A DNA stretch of 64,000 nucleotides from Sapria himalayana (Eukaryota; Streptophyta; Magnoliopsida; Malpighiales; Rafflesiaceae), in assembly GCA_029783825.1 (NCBI GenBank), contig JAREIK010002645.1, forward strand, positions 434,001 to 498,000, written 5' to 3'. Below the pieces are notes generated by a model. It saw nothing but the letters and a program-made list of their open reading frames with translations. It ran no database searches and was not told the DNA's origin. How positions within the stretch are numbered: the first letter of the stretch is position 1; each line of letters begins with the position of its first letter. The position numbers were made by a program, and so were the translations under genes. This document shows, piece by piece, positions 46,866 to 59,504 of this stretch.

Positions 46866-48500
46866 ATGAAAATATTTAAAATATTCTAAATTTTTTATCT
46901 GGAACTCTATTTGCAAAAATAATATCAATTGATATATGTTAAATTTATCATCTCATCTAATAAAAAATAATATGAACTTATATCACCTACATCACATATT
47001 ATTCTCTTGATACATATCAATAAAAATTAGAATATTATAATAAATATTTCATGAGATCAAAAATATTAAATATGAGATAAATGATTGAACATTCAACCCA
47101 AAAAAAACTTTATGCAGTCGATATACAAATTTTGTTCTCAGTAAAGGTAAAATTTGATGGTAGTTGTAAAAATAGATTTTTCTTATGATCAACTTGATGA
47201 AAAATATCTCATGCCCAACTAATATATAATTAAAAATAATAATAAAAAATAACAATCTAAAATTAATCATTAGACCTATATAAGAAAAAATATCTCAATG
47301 ATTCACATCATAAATCAACATAAAATTGTTGACTATTAGCTTGGTCTTAAGTCTATCCACATTTCCTTCAAATTTAATCATTACTATATACATCTAGCTA
47401 CGGGTTTACCTGAAGATTTTAGAGGTAATTGTACTTAGCTCGTTAAATATTGTATGTTGTTATCATTGATGACTAAGTATCTTAGGAAAAATATACAAGA
47501 TTTTGTAATTATTAAGAGAATACAAAACATAAATATTTAATATTAAAATAATAGTTATAAAGTTCTTGGATAGTAAATACTAGATAAAATACATTATTAA
47601 TTTATTCCATAAAATAATCAAAAATCCAATTTGACACTCTAAATTAGATTACATAATATAATAAATGACTTGACTATGAAAAGTTGTGGTGTTGACAAAT
47701 TTAGATCAGAATTATTAGTCTCTCAATTTTTATCTCTTCCTCCAGCAAGGACTCACACTCACACAAGACTTACTCAAAATTTCACTGAGTTATTATGATC
47801 AAGGAAAAAAATTGCACTAGATTTTATATTTTTTCTTGAAAGCATTGCACTTAAAAAAATGACAGACCATTAATTCTAGATTGAGTATTGAGAGAAAATA
47901 CAAAACTATGATATTCATTACAAATGAATTTAAATGGATGTCACAATCTGAAAGACGCGAGCTTGCCAATAGAGAGACCGACAACACTTTACTGTAATAA
48001 TTAAATAATTTGTCACATTAGTATCAATCAATATGATATTTTATGAACAAACAAAATATATTAAGACTAATAATCATTTAACATGTGAGAAAATATATTA
48101 AGACTGTCAAGATTTATTTTTATACAATAGATATAAAGAGAAAAAAAAAGAAAAAAAATGAGCTGTGATAGAACAAAAAAAACATTATGTTATATTTGGG
48201 AACCAATGTTGTATTAAATGCTTGGTTTATATTTCTTCTCAATGTTAGATTAGATTTTTATCTAGGATTGATCTACAACTTATGCATAATAATTATTGAA
48301 TTGTAATATAATAAATTTCATTAATTATATTGTGAATTTTATTGATTCTTTTGGAATTACGATGACATCTCAACTTTTGTCAAGATGTACATAGCATTAC
48401 CTAGATAATTAGTCGTGTGGATTATAACATACTTATCGATGTCCTATGCCAAGCAACCCAAAAAACCCAATTTAATGCACATATATATTTCTCATAATAA
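46866..48500. other. AT-rich intergenic sequence, nothing recognised
   Basis: No coding frame or element ends. 47700-47780 and 47940-48000 are slightly less AT-rich and may be retroelement leader sequence. Confidence 0.4.
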
Positions 48501-49206
48501 TGACAAACTAGAGGTGTCAAACGGGCCGGCCCAGCACGGCCCGTTTTTCACGTGCCCGGCCGTGCTACCGTGCCGTGCCGGGCACGGCACGGCCCGTGGG
48601 CACGGCTTGGCTCGGCCAGGCAGCACGGGCGCACGGCAGGGGCAGGGCAGGCGGGGCGGGAGCCGCAAGGCTGGACGCCTGGACCGGCTCAACCGGGGTC
48701 CGGCTCCCGAGAGCCAAGCACGGGCACGGCCCGTGCTTGGCACTTGGCAGATTAGAAAAATTTTTTTTTTTTAATTTTTTTATTAAGTTTCTGTTATTCT
48801 GTATATACTTTAGAGTATATGTACTAATTAAAAAATATAATTTTTTGTAAAAAATATTACATTTAAAATTTAATGTAACAAACAAATATTAGAAAAAAAA
48901 TTTTTTTTTTTCAATTAAGTTTAGCATATTTTATTATTATAATTTATTAATTATATATTAAAATTTAAAGTTAATAAATTTTAAAATAAAATTTAAATCG
49001 TAAAATAATAAAAAAAACATTAAGTTAGTATAAATTTTAATTAAAAAAAATTAAACTACACAAATTAAAAATTACCATTCATGCTTTTGAAACCAATAGT
49101 CGGAACAAAACAAGTATAAGTTTCAACACAACATATGGTACAAAGTACATACAAAGTGTATAAATAAAATAAATAAAAAAACATCAAAAAAAACAGCAGA
49201 CGAGCA

Positions 49207-51330
49207 TCATTCGTCAAGCGGCATATCATGAGAATCATCAGCCGCAACATCAAGATCAGTATCATATGGATCATCATCATCGGCAATTAGCTCCTCCGCC
49301 ATCGTAGTGGATGTGGATGCGACTGCAGTGTCTGTCACAGTCCCAGCTTTAGCACGATCACTGATGCTAAATCTCGATTCCTCCCAATCCTTCAAACATG
49401 CCAAGGCCTCAACCATATCTAGACGTAATCTCGATATCCTATCCGAAATCACGTTCACTGCAATAGAAAAAGCAGACTCCGATGCTACGCTCAACACCGG
49501 AGGAGTCAGTAGATCCCGTGCCATCCTAGATGGCACGGGATAGGCAGACTCAAATGATTTCCACCACTGTAATAAATCAAGATTCTTATTGTCAGAAGGT
49601 GATAGGATTGAGCAGTAATCGGTATCTAAGTACCGAGACAGCTCGCTCCTATGTGAAGGTCCACCCCTACGTTTCCCCCTCGCTAGGTTTATGGAATAAT
49701 CGTCATCTCCGAACAAGATATCAGTGTCCGTACTCACAGTCTCACCACCACTACCACCATACATAGTATCGTAGTATGTGAACAGGTCTGTCAACTTCTT
49801 GTAAATGAACCATTCAGGTGGCTCTTCCAGGTTCATGCACGAGGAAATGAAAGTCAGGGAGTTTTCAACCCCTTCCACCTTAGCCCTAGGGTCCATGCAT
49901 GCTGCGAGGCAATAAAGAGATGGAATGGTGGACCAGTACTTCAGGTACTTGGTCTCCATCTCTGCAACCATATGGCTGAGCGTCGGGTCCGCTAGATACT
50001 TCCTAAACATGCTACTAATATTGCATATGCAACGGAGTGCAATGCAAGTGGTGGGCGTATAAACCGACGAACACATGTTCGTCGTGTCATAAAATATCTT
50101 CAGGAATTTCATAAGTGAAATTCCTGAAGCCTAGTCAGTGTCGTCAAAAATAAGTTCACCACTCTTACTATTGACGTAATCGGATATCACGTGTTCGTAT
50201 CCAACACATGATTCCAACATCAGGTAGGTGTAATTCCAACGATGTCTCACATCTGATTGGAATTTCTTCTTCTTAAGATTCGCAGACAAACAGAGATTAC
50301 CAAACTCTTGTAGTCTGCGAGGAGTGCGAATATTCTTGAATGCATTGCGTATATTTTCCAACGCAGGGGAACACACCTTCATACCCGCTTGAACTATCAG
50401 GTTAATCACATGACACATGCATCTGACATGAAAGATCTCTCCTAAAGGTGCGTCTCTAATATTCCTAACAAACATATTGATCGCTACTCCATTATTCGCA
50501 GCATTATCGAAAGTGACACTAATAATTTTATTTTGAATTTTATATTCCCTAAATATTTTCATCGTACACTCAAAAATGGCCGGGCCATCATGAGGATGAA
50601 GAATCTCAGTGAATCCTAATATTTTTTTATTGATTGTCCAGTTAAAATCTACATAATGACTCGTGAGACATGCATCAGAAGAATCATCGTGACATGTCCA
50701 TATATCAGACGTCACGGACACCACTCCACTAAATGCCAAAAATTTCTTAATTATTTTATGTTTTTCTAACTTATATATCTTTAGTATGTCACTCCTAGAT
50801 GTGGACCTAGGAATCCTACGATAGGATGGCTGAAAATAAGTCTGCATGATGCGCACTACCCTCGGATCTTCCGAAAATCTGATCGGAAGACCCATCAATG
50901 TGATGAGCCTGGCAATGCCGTCCATACCCAACTCACTGGAGTATACGAAGGGAGTAAACATTGAGACTGAACTCGATCCAGTCTCAAAAAATATAGTGCC
51001 AAGTTGGGTTTGCCTAGGATCTAAGGGTCCATGTTTTTTGGAGCATATTTCAGCATGCCTCTTGAGGTGCCCAGTCTCACATGTACTCTTGCATGTTAAA
51101 AGTCTCATACAATATTTGCACTGTGGCATTTCAAGTTCCTCCCACCTAACATCTACTTGTGTTACGATTTTAAAATGTGTCCAAACTACAGAAGTCCTCC
51201 TAGTTTTTTGTTTTTTAGAACTTTGGGCTGAGACGACAGGAGAAACCAAAATTTCAGGAGCCACGGACGTCTGTGTAACACTAACATTTTCATTTTCCAA
51301 ATCTAAGTACGTGTTAGGTGTATTTGTCAT
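49207..51330 (-). pseudogene. hAT transposase with one in-frame TAG
   Basis: From ATG 51330 to the stop at 49207 one frame runs 707 codons, broken only by TAG at 50133-50131 (codon 400). The N-terminal BED zinc finger has VVWTHFKIV, CKYCMRLLTC and HLKRHAEIC. The RNase-H-like core has VTSDIWTC (first Asp), TFDNAANNG (second Asp) and CHVINLIVQAG. After the stop the frame continues MKFLKIFYDTTNMCSSVY and MVAEMETKYLKYW. The hAT dimerisation domain reads MARDLLTPPVLSVASESAFS and RLRLDMVEALACLKDW. Length and domain order are normal for plant hAT (RICESLEEPER-like) transposases. The stop sits where relatives often have W, so TGG to TAG is likely. Read alone, the parts are 399 and 301 codons. Any protein made would lack the dimerisation domain unless the stop is read through. 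Confidence 0.92.
50098..50129. repeat. Perfect 14-bp inverted repeat next to the premature stop
   Basis: CTTCAGGAATTTCA, four bases, TGAAATTCCTGAAG, ending one base before the TAG codon (50131-50133). Confidence 0.85.
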
Positions 51331-51827
51331 TTTTTATTTTTCGTAAGTTTTTCTAGAGAGAGAACCTTTAGAGAGAGAAAGTACAAAAAAAAGTAAATTA
51401 TATTACCCGGTAAAAGCAATAAGGTCACTCACGTGCAAGGTGCACCGCAGGAAGCTTTGATGTTCAAAACTCAAGTTGAGTTTCACGAAAATCCAAGCTG
51501 AAATCAAATTCACGAGGGCCAAGAGAGAGATGCACGGTTTATGTGAGAGAGAAAATATTGAGAGATTTTATGTTTTTGAAAAACATAAATGTTATAGGGA
51601 GGGGGGTAGATTTTATAGGCTAAATAAAGTTTTATTTTTAAAAAAAAATATTTTTTATTAATTTTTTGAATTTTTTTAATATATTTAAGGGGCAGAATCA
51701 CGAGGACCGTTGGATTCTGCCCCCTAGCCGTTGGAGGTGAATCCAAGGGCTAAAAATCGCCCAATTTGAATTTTTTTTTTTACCGTTGGAAATGCTCGGA
51801 TTTGACTCGGGAGTCGGGTTTCGGCAG

Positions 51828-51875
51828 AAAAAGACCGCGGGTCGGGTCTGTTTGGACCCGACCCGCGGTCTTTTT
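51828..51875. repeat. Perfect 21-bp hairpin in hAT subterminal region
   Basis: Arms 51828-51848 and 51855-51875 (AAAAAGACCGCGGGTCGGGTC and its exact complement) with a 6-base loop. A shortened version with the loop complemented is in the 433-bp derivative near 57474. Confidence 0.9.
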
Positions 51876-52178
51876 ACCGTGGGGGACCCGCCGCCCGGAT
51901 GGGTCACCGACTCACCGCCCAGCGCCCACCGGTCACAACTCACAAGGCGTGAGTCCGAGCCGTGGCTCGTGAGTCGTGACTCACGACTCACGCCACGGCA
52001 CGCGTGGCACGCCGCCAGTGCCACGCGTGCCTGGATGAACCGGCACAGGATGGACCCGTGACGGCGTGCCGGGCCAGGCACGGCACGGGTCCATCTTCAC
52101 CCGAGCACGGCACGGGGCCGAGCACGGTTTTTGAACGTGCCGGAACGGCCCGGCACGTTTGACACCTCTATGACAAAC

Positions 52179-53132
52179 AATGAGAACACATAAGATTGAC
52201 TATTGGAAGGGTGAGTGACCATATAGGCACATGCAAGGGAAACACTCTACATAGATTGCCGAGAGCAAACTTATAAACTTAAGACACTCATCATATAAAC
52301 TATGATAGGCGACCAATAAAATTTTTGAGTACCATTTATTTATTCGGCTACTCAAAATATTGTGTGATTCTTAGATGGATTGGGAAGAACAAGATCACAC
52401 ACTTAAGTCACTTGCCATTACAAGTGACTTCATGTGTCCTCGCAAGGATAAAAAGTTTAATATCATCATCATCACTCATATGAACTATTTCTAATAATAA
52501 GGTAATGAGTATGAAAAGTGTGACTATTGTCAAAGTTTCACATTTTGTTTTCCATGATCAAAAAAATTATATGATACGAGACAATGAATATTGAACAAGA
52601 AATATCACCATGCATAACAAAGTAGATCAACCCTAACACTATTTGAATTAAATATATAGTATGAGTCATGATAGCAAAAAAATTTGATACCTTTTCAAAC
52701 AAAAAATATTAGATTCTCTAGGATTGATATTTGGACTCCAAAAGTCTACTTAATCACGTCTTAAACCAACATGCTTGTGAATATATGAAAAATGAATACA
52801 TTTTGCACACAACTGGCCCAGCACGACCCAAATGACACCTCTTCATTGTTGAGATATTCACCTTTTTAGACCTCACATGAGATATTCACTTCATTGTTGA
52901 GATATTTAAGAATCTTCAAAAAAAATTCCTAGAATTGACACCTCTTCATGCAGGTAATACATTTCTCACTACGCATTTTTTTACTGTCTCCTAGGTATTC
53001 AACTCGGGAGCAATGTCATATTACAAATAGTCATTTACTATTTATTATTTTATTATTATAATTATTAATTATAAAATATCTAAAATCCTTCATTGTTACA
53101 AATTAAAATGTAAGAAATAAAATAAACAATAT
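52179..53132. other. Intergenic sequence with one solo hAT-type end
   Basis: No gene. At about 52812-52842 GGCCCAGCACGACCC followed by AAATGACACCTCTT resembles a hAT right end. A matching left end was not found. Confidence 0.4.
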
Positions 53133-54780
53133 TCAATGTAAAATTTCAACATCAAATGTCACTATATAATGAGCCTGAATATACATTATATTAATGATAT
53201 CATCATAAATATTTTCACAAATAAAAAAACTATCCACTTTGATGTATTTCGTCCACTCATGAAACAATGAATTGGAAGCTATTTTTATCACTGTCTGATT
53301 ATTATAATAAAGGATAGTAAGAGAATAAAATTTATATATGATCTCTTCGAATAGATGACATTTAAAATAGCTCACGAGTAACTAATATTATTGCTATAAA
53401 CTCTACCTCTATCATGACTCTAAAAATAAATATGTTTCTTACTTTTATAATAGAAAATATTACCATTATAAAATATATACAACTTTGTAAGAGATCTCAT
53501 TTGGTGCATACTAGTGTTCAATTCAAATCTAACTATCCGGCTAATTGCAAAGATTTATTATTCCTAAAAAAGAATCCAAACCCTAGAGTTTTCTTCACAT
53601 ACCTCGGCATACAAAGAGCTACATCAAGATGAACATGCTGATAAAAAACTAAGAAAATAATAATAATATTGATTGCATATAATATATTTATTCTCTTATA
53701 AATAGATAGTTAATTTTTTCTTCTATTCTCTTATAAATAGTTGAGATAACTGGATAAATCATATCAAAAATGAAATCAATACTTAATTCAATATCTATAA
53801 AGATATCAAGTTTATATTTTCTCTTTAACAAAATGATACCCCTTATAGAAGAAGACACATTTATGCCAAAAAATTATTTGAACCTCTTAAAATCTTTTTG
53901 TCTGAAACTGTGTGAAAACACTAATTGAATTATATGATGCCAAACTCATAATCTATAACATTATTAGAATATCATCTATATAGATAATTTGCAAAATAAT
54001 CTTATCATTATCGAGACACCTTTTAAAGAAAAAAATAATAATTAACACATTTGTGTTATTGATTTTTTTTCGAAAGAAAAAATAAAATATTATCTATAAC
54101 CTAAACAAGATGATTGCCAATGAAAATATCACAAATCATACTCTTGATGAATGCTTGAAGATGTGCAATGCTTTTCACATTTTGCAAACTATACCTGACT
54201 GAATTGCTAAAATCCCAGATAGATGTTCTAAATACATTTCCTCCCCAAAATACAATGAAAATAATACATTCTTCCCATCTAATTGATGTATCATCCAACT
54301 CAAAGATATTGCAAAAAAATAAGAATACACACAGAGGACATCTTGACAGTGAATACCAACCAGCAACCAACAATATATATTCTCAAAAATCATGATGCTA
54401 GTTCCTAAATCTAACAATGAGTGGAAAACATATATCATTTTCACCATAACTTGATATTATGTAGATGAGATAATATCTCAAAAAATTACTTGCATAATCT
54501 AGTACCATTAAAAAATAATAATAAAAGAACCCAAAAAAAGAAAAAAAAACAACAAAATTTATTAAATGAGTACTAAGTAGAACTTAATTTATTTTAAAGA
54601 ATGATTAAATGTCAAGATCATATGAACTAGCAATAGATTGGACTTGCTCTTTGATAGGCTCATCTTTGATCAAGGAATGTTAGGCATATCTCTTTTTCCT
54701 AGTGTAAACTCTTAGTCATTCGTGATAATGTCTCCTAGTATATATAGGTGCAAACTTTTGTACTACTGCATCATATGAAT
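53133..54780 (-). pseudogene. Copia polyprotein remnant (hinge, RT, RNase H)
   Basis: Minus-strand Ty1/Copia pol in pieces. Near 54730-54610 RVYTRKKRYA and EPIKEQVQSIASS is the linker before reverse transcriptase. Near 54000-53930 QIIYIDDILI is the catalytic Y-x-D-D block with the usual V as I. FFGINVSSSIRGIILLKRKY is the F-L-G-I...Q-R-K-Y block. Near 53310-53200 LYYNNQTVIKIASNS and TKYIKVDSFFI is the RNase H end (D-N-Q-x-A...T-K-H-I-E-V-D). Many stops, frameshifts and deletions, and most of the first half of RT is missing. It probably belongs with the primer-binding site at 56729-56740. Confidence 0.75.
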
Positions 54781-55965
54781 CTCAATTAGTTGCACTACTC
54801 ATGAAACCTCATGCTTTCTAGCCTCAATAATTTAAATTTATTGATAGCTATAATAATTCATTGAGAGTAACATCATATAAAATACCAACATACACATATA
54901 TAGCTAATAGTTAATTCTCTCTATTAACTAATGATCCATGTAAGACTATAGATAAGAAAGAAAAGAAAATTAATTCAAGTATAACATTTGAATTCATTCT
55001 TCTTAGATTAGTAGAAAAATAAATCATAATAAAAAAAATTATCTACACTTAATAAAATTTTATCAATCTCTATTTAAAAATATTTGTATATTTTTTAAAT
55101 ACTAAGATATCAAAGAAAAATACATCCCAAAATCATAGATACCACGTGATCTCTTCCTAGAGTGTGATAGAGTACAAAATAAGTGTATTAAAAATTTTGA
55201 GACAAGCTCAACACCTTCTCTCCAAGATGTAAGTTCTAAACAAATATACACTGAAAAATGATAGCAGATGATATCAAATTGATAAGCTAGATTGTTATAA
55301 AAATTACATCTCCCCGAGAATATTTTGTAATACTATTTCCAAATAAAAGTAACCGAATCATCTCAATCAAATATTTATTTTTTCTTTTAATCATCATATT
55401 CTATTAGAGTATGTCGATACAAGAAGTCTAGTATATAATCTCATTATCTATACATTAAGTATTAAATCAATCTGACATATATTTTAACACATTATTACTT
55501 ATTAGTTTTTTAGTATTTTTATCAAATAAAACTTGTATCATTCTATGAAAAATCTAAAAAAAATCACTAAACTATAATGAAAAAAATATATTCATACATA
55601 TCTCAATTAATCATCAATAAAAAATTAGATACCTAAATTCATCTTTGATCAAATCTCTACTTAGTTCATGTATATCTAAGTAAATCAAATTGATGAGTTT
55701 CTACTTAAATCAAATTAACATATAGAATAAGAAGTTTTGATAAATTTTTTTAACTGACAAGACTCATACTCTAGAATCAAAATATCCTTATGACTATGAT
55801 ATAATATTCTAAACTTGGCCAGTAAAGAATGACGAAGCTAAAAATACACAAATAACAAATCCATAATATTTAAACATTTAGAGGGAGACCCTATCATTTG
55901 AAAAAGAACATAGAATTCAACTTGTTTTATCCTAAATAGAATATTTTTTTCAAAATCTTCTGATC
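54781..55965. other. Decayed interior of the minus-strand Copia element
   Basis: Lies between the pol remnant and the primer-binding site, where gag and integrase should be, but no motif survives that I can recognise. Confidence 0.35.
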
Positions 55966-57267
55966 TTATAAACAAATATCAATAAAAACAAATACATAGT
56001 CATAATTAAGTTGTATGAAAAAATAACTCACAAAAAATAAACTAATAAAATAATCAAAAATAACAAAAAATAAAATTGGATATTATTATATCCAATAGCT
56101 TTCGAATAATTATCATATGTTATTAATAATATTTTTTATAAAGAAAAAAAATATTTAAAATAAATAATAATTAACAATAATGTGATAATTAGTTCTTATA
56201 TTAATAATTCATGAATATGAAGTGAGACTAGACATCTCTTAATAACTTTGGTAGTCAGTTAATCTCTCTTATTATTGTGTAATACTCTTTATCACTTCAT
56301 CATAAATAATATCCAATACTACTCATGATCTACTACAATGAGTAGACTAGACATACCATGCCACAAGATTATGGTTCCGCTAAAAATAAAAAATAACTAG
56401 CCCCAATTCTATTTTTTTCATTTCTATTTTTTTTTTACAAAATTGTTGAAATCCTAGTTAGGATTTCATCCAGCACATCACATGCACCACCATTTTCCAT
56501 TGTTCGTAGTCATGCGTCACCATTCATCACATTGCCCACCTAGGGTTTCTTGATCAAAACAAGCATTCAAGCCACATGCCAGCACCATGTGCCTACTTTT
56601 GAGCATGCTTATTGCCACTACCTACACACACTTGCACTGTTCAAACTCCTAAAAAACATCCATTTTTTTTGTTATAGATTATGAGTCTTTTCAAGGGTTT
56701 TGTAAACTATTACCCACATGCACACATTGCTCTGATATCATGTTAGATATTAAAATACAATAAATAAAATAAATAATAAGCAATACAAAATATTTTACAT
56801 CAAAAACTCTTATATAATAGGTAAAAATAATTGTAATATCTCATATATTAAGCACTCAACAAAAACATAAAAAAAATGAATAAAAAATACAAGATTGACT
56901 ACAAAAACAGTGTTCTTGAAAGTTCATTTCTATCTCAAGTTTTGTTTATTCATTAATACTCGAATAATTTATTTTTGAGAATTATCTTGCTAAAAAATAA
57001 AATACTAAAAGATTTTTTTATTATTAATATTATTTTACAACTCTGTGTATGAATTATAATTGCATTATCACTCTCATTTCTGAATAAAAGAAAATGATAT
57101 GTATCTATATGAAAATATGGATGAGGTAGTATGCAGATGTATGGGTGTGGTTGTGTGCATATTTTTATATTTGTATGTGTTCGTGGGTGTGTGCGTGTGT
57201 GTGTGGGTTGGTGTGTGGATGTGCAAGTCTATGTGTGGGTGTGTAGGGGTGTGTGTATGGATCTTAC
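55966..57267. repeat. 1.3-kb tandem duplication, unit 1
   Basis: Aligns with 57701 to about 58985 in the same direction and order. Shared anchors are GATCTTA at the start, ACAATGAGTAGACTAGAC, ATTATGGTTC, AATCCTAGTTAGG, CATTTCTAT, and a GTGTG-rich end. It holds about 200 bases with the primer-binding site that unit 2 lacks. Excluding the inserted hAT derivative the period is about 1.29 kb. Confidence 0.7.
56729..56740 (-). other. Copia primer-binding site and LTR border
   Basis: The minus strand reads TGATATCAGAGC, one base from the initiator-Met tRNA complement, directly after ...AATATCTAACA, which would be the 3' end of a 5' LTR (border at 56741). Orientation agrees with the minus-strand pol remnant at 53-54.8 kb. 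The other LTR was not defined. Confidence 0.55.
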
Positions 57268-57700
57268 TAGAGGTGTCAAACGGGCCGGGCCGGCCCGGCC
57301 CGACACGAGGCACGGCACGGTTCGGCCGTGCCTGGGCCGGCCCGGCACGATAAAAAATCGTGCCCGGGCCCGTGCCGGGCCCGGCCGAACAAACCACGTG
57401 CCGTGCCTTGGCACGGCACGTCGGCCCGCGTGCCTGAGTCGTGACTCGTGACCCAACCGGGCCCCGCCCCCAGTAAAAAGACCGCGGGTCGGGTCCAAAC
57501 AGACCCGCCCCGCCTGCCCTGCCTTGCCGTGCGCCCGTGCCCGAGCGGGCTGGCACGGCACGGCACGGCCTTGCCGTGCCCACGGGCCGTGCCGTGCCCG
57601 AATTTAAAAAACCGTGCCGTGCCCGGCACGGCACGGCAGCACGGCTGGGCACGTGAAAAACGGGCCGTGCCGTGCTGGGCCAGCCCGTTTGACACCTCTA
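57268..57700 (+). mobile_element. hAT deletion derivative, 433 bp
   Basis: The ends are TAGAGGTGTCAAACGGGCCGG and GCCCGTTTGACACCTCTA, with a perfect 8-bp duplication GATCTTAC at 57260-57267 and 57701-57708. Read in reverse, its first about 90 bases match the left end of the 3662-bp element, and the AGACCGCGGGTCGGGTC hairpin region matches that element's right subterminal part. It is therefore an internally deleted copy in opposite orientation. The whole transposase is gone. The open frames on both strands (Arg/Pro/Ala-rich) reflect GC-rich repeats only. Confidence 0.93.
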
Positions 57701-58985
57701 GATCTTACAGACAACCATTCATATAAAAAAATGTATAGTCAAAATTGAGTTGTATAAAAATATAAACTCAAAAAATAAATTAATATAACAATCAAAAATA
57801 AATAAAATAGAAAGAAGTAACAAAAAATAAAACTATATTAATATATTCAATAATTTTTACTATTTGTCATTTGATAGAATAATATTTTTAGAACAAAAAA
57901 AAATAATTAGAATAAATATGATTACCAATAATGTGATTAATTACTCTTGTTTAATATCTGCGTTTGAAATGATAATATGAGTTAAACAAATAATAATATT
58001 TGAAAAAAAAAATTAATTATTATTATTTTAAGAAAAAATTTAGAATACTCTCCTCAGATAAATTTTATGATGGATGAACAGAATGAGAACCCTTTAATTA
58101 CTCTAATAGTCAATATATTTCTTTCATTAATGCGTAGTGCACTCAGTCTCCTTACTAAAAATAATATCTAACAATTATTTCTGATGTGAGTTATCACTTA
58201 TCTTCAAACAATGAGTAGACTAGACTAAGATTTTCCTCCATCTACCTTTGTTGAGATAATACAAACCATGCCACCATATTATGGTTCATCTAACAATAAA
58301 AAATAACTATATCCAATTCTATTTTTTGACAATTGTATTTTTTTTTTAGAAAATTATTAAAATCCTAGTTAGGGTTACATCCAACACACCATCATGCACT
58401 TCCATTTTCAGCCATTCGTTGCCATGCATCACCATGTGTCACGTTGCCCACCTTAAATTTGCTGATAAAAAAAGTCATTCACACCGCACACCACCACCAC
58501 ATGCCTACTATCAAGCATGCCTATTGACGCTAAATGCACATACATATATTGTTTGGATGCCTAAAAAACATCATTATTAGTATTATGCCTAGAAAAGAAT
58601 AAAAAACTATAACATTAAATGTGACAACATTGATCTTGAAACTTCATTTCTATATTGAGTTTTATTTATTAATAAATAACCAAATAACTTATTTTCTATG
58701 AATTATGTCGAACAATAACATAATACTCATAATTTTTTTTCTTATTAATATTGTTTTGCAACTATGCCTATGTGAGTTACACTTTCATTGTCAATCTCAT
58801 TATTGGATACGAGAAAAGGATATGTGTGTGTGGGTGAGGATGTGTGCGAGTGTAGATGTGTGCAGTTGTTTGTGGATGTGGATGTGCGGTGTGTGTGTGT
58901 GTCTATTAATCCTTTGCTTGTGTTAGGTATGCTTGAGTTACTGATGTCAAACTCAGAATTTATAAACTTAAATAACATGTAGAAG
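57701..58985. repeat. 1.3-kb tandem duplication, unit 2
   Basis: See unit 1 at 55966. It ends in a GTGTG-rich run (58820-58905) matching 57130-57260 of unit 1. No coding. Confidence 0.65.
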
Positions 58986-59504
58986 TAGGTAATAGAGATT
59001 ATAAGAGATACCATGAATAATATTAATTTGGGAAAAAGAATAAAATAAAAAGAGAAATAGTAAATTTTGCATTAGCTTATAACATGTAAGAAAATATAGA
59101 AAAATACTTAAAAATATTCAAAAAATAATTCTAAGAAGTGTCAAGTAATTTTTTTTTCTCATTTAGAGATATGATTAAACATTATGTAAATACTGAAAAA
59201 TAAAACCAAATGAGAATATTATCACTCAACATAGACAAATTATAATTGATCTTCATCATGGAAAGTATGATCAACAAAAAAAGTCAAATAAATATCAAAA
59301 AATAAAATGATGAAACATATAAAAATAATATATATTTTCAAACAAAAAAGAGAACAAAATTAATTAATTTTTAACATAAATATAAATATTATGTGAAATA
59401 AAGCAACAATAAGTGTAAAAAATATCTATAGAAATTTTAAAGCATATCTTAAGAAAAAATTTACTCAAATAAAAAAAACAGTGATTATACCATGTGGTTC
59501 AACA
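58986..59504. other. AT-rich sequence, nothing recognised
   Basis: No frames, ends or repeats that I could support. Confidence 0.4.

Larger units (their letters stand above)
48509..52170 (-). mobile_element. Complete hAT transposon, 3662 bp
   Basis: Terminal inverted repeats TAGAGGTGTCAAACGGGCCGG (left) and its near-complement CGGCACGTTTGACACCTCTA (right), with a perfect 8-bp target duplication TGACAAAC at 48501-48508 and 52171-52178. Both ends carry several hundred bases of GC-rich CCGTGCCGTGCC-type subterminal repeats, and the transposase gene lies between them on the minus strand. Intact ends and perfect duplication indicate a fairly recent insertion. The gene has one nonsense codon, so this copy is probably non-autonomous in practice. 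Confidence 0.95.

Noticed and set aside
48415..48885. Several Arg/Pro/Ala-rich open frames
   Set aside because: They fall in the GC-rich subterminal repeats of the hAT element; the same happens at 57074-57726, 51698-52081 and 16476-16827.
49307..51346. Plus-strand open frames of up to 166 codons
   Set aside because: They are shadows of the minus-strand hAT transposase, which has clear domain motifs.
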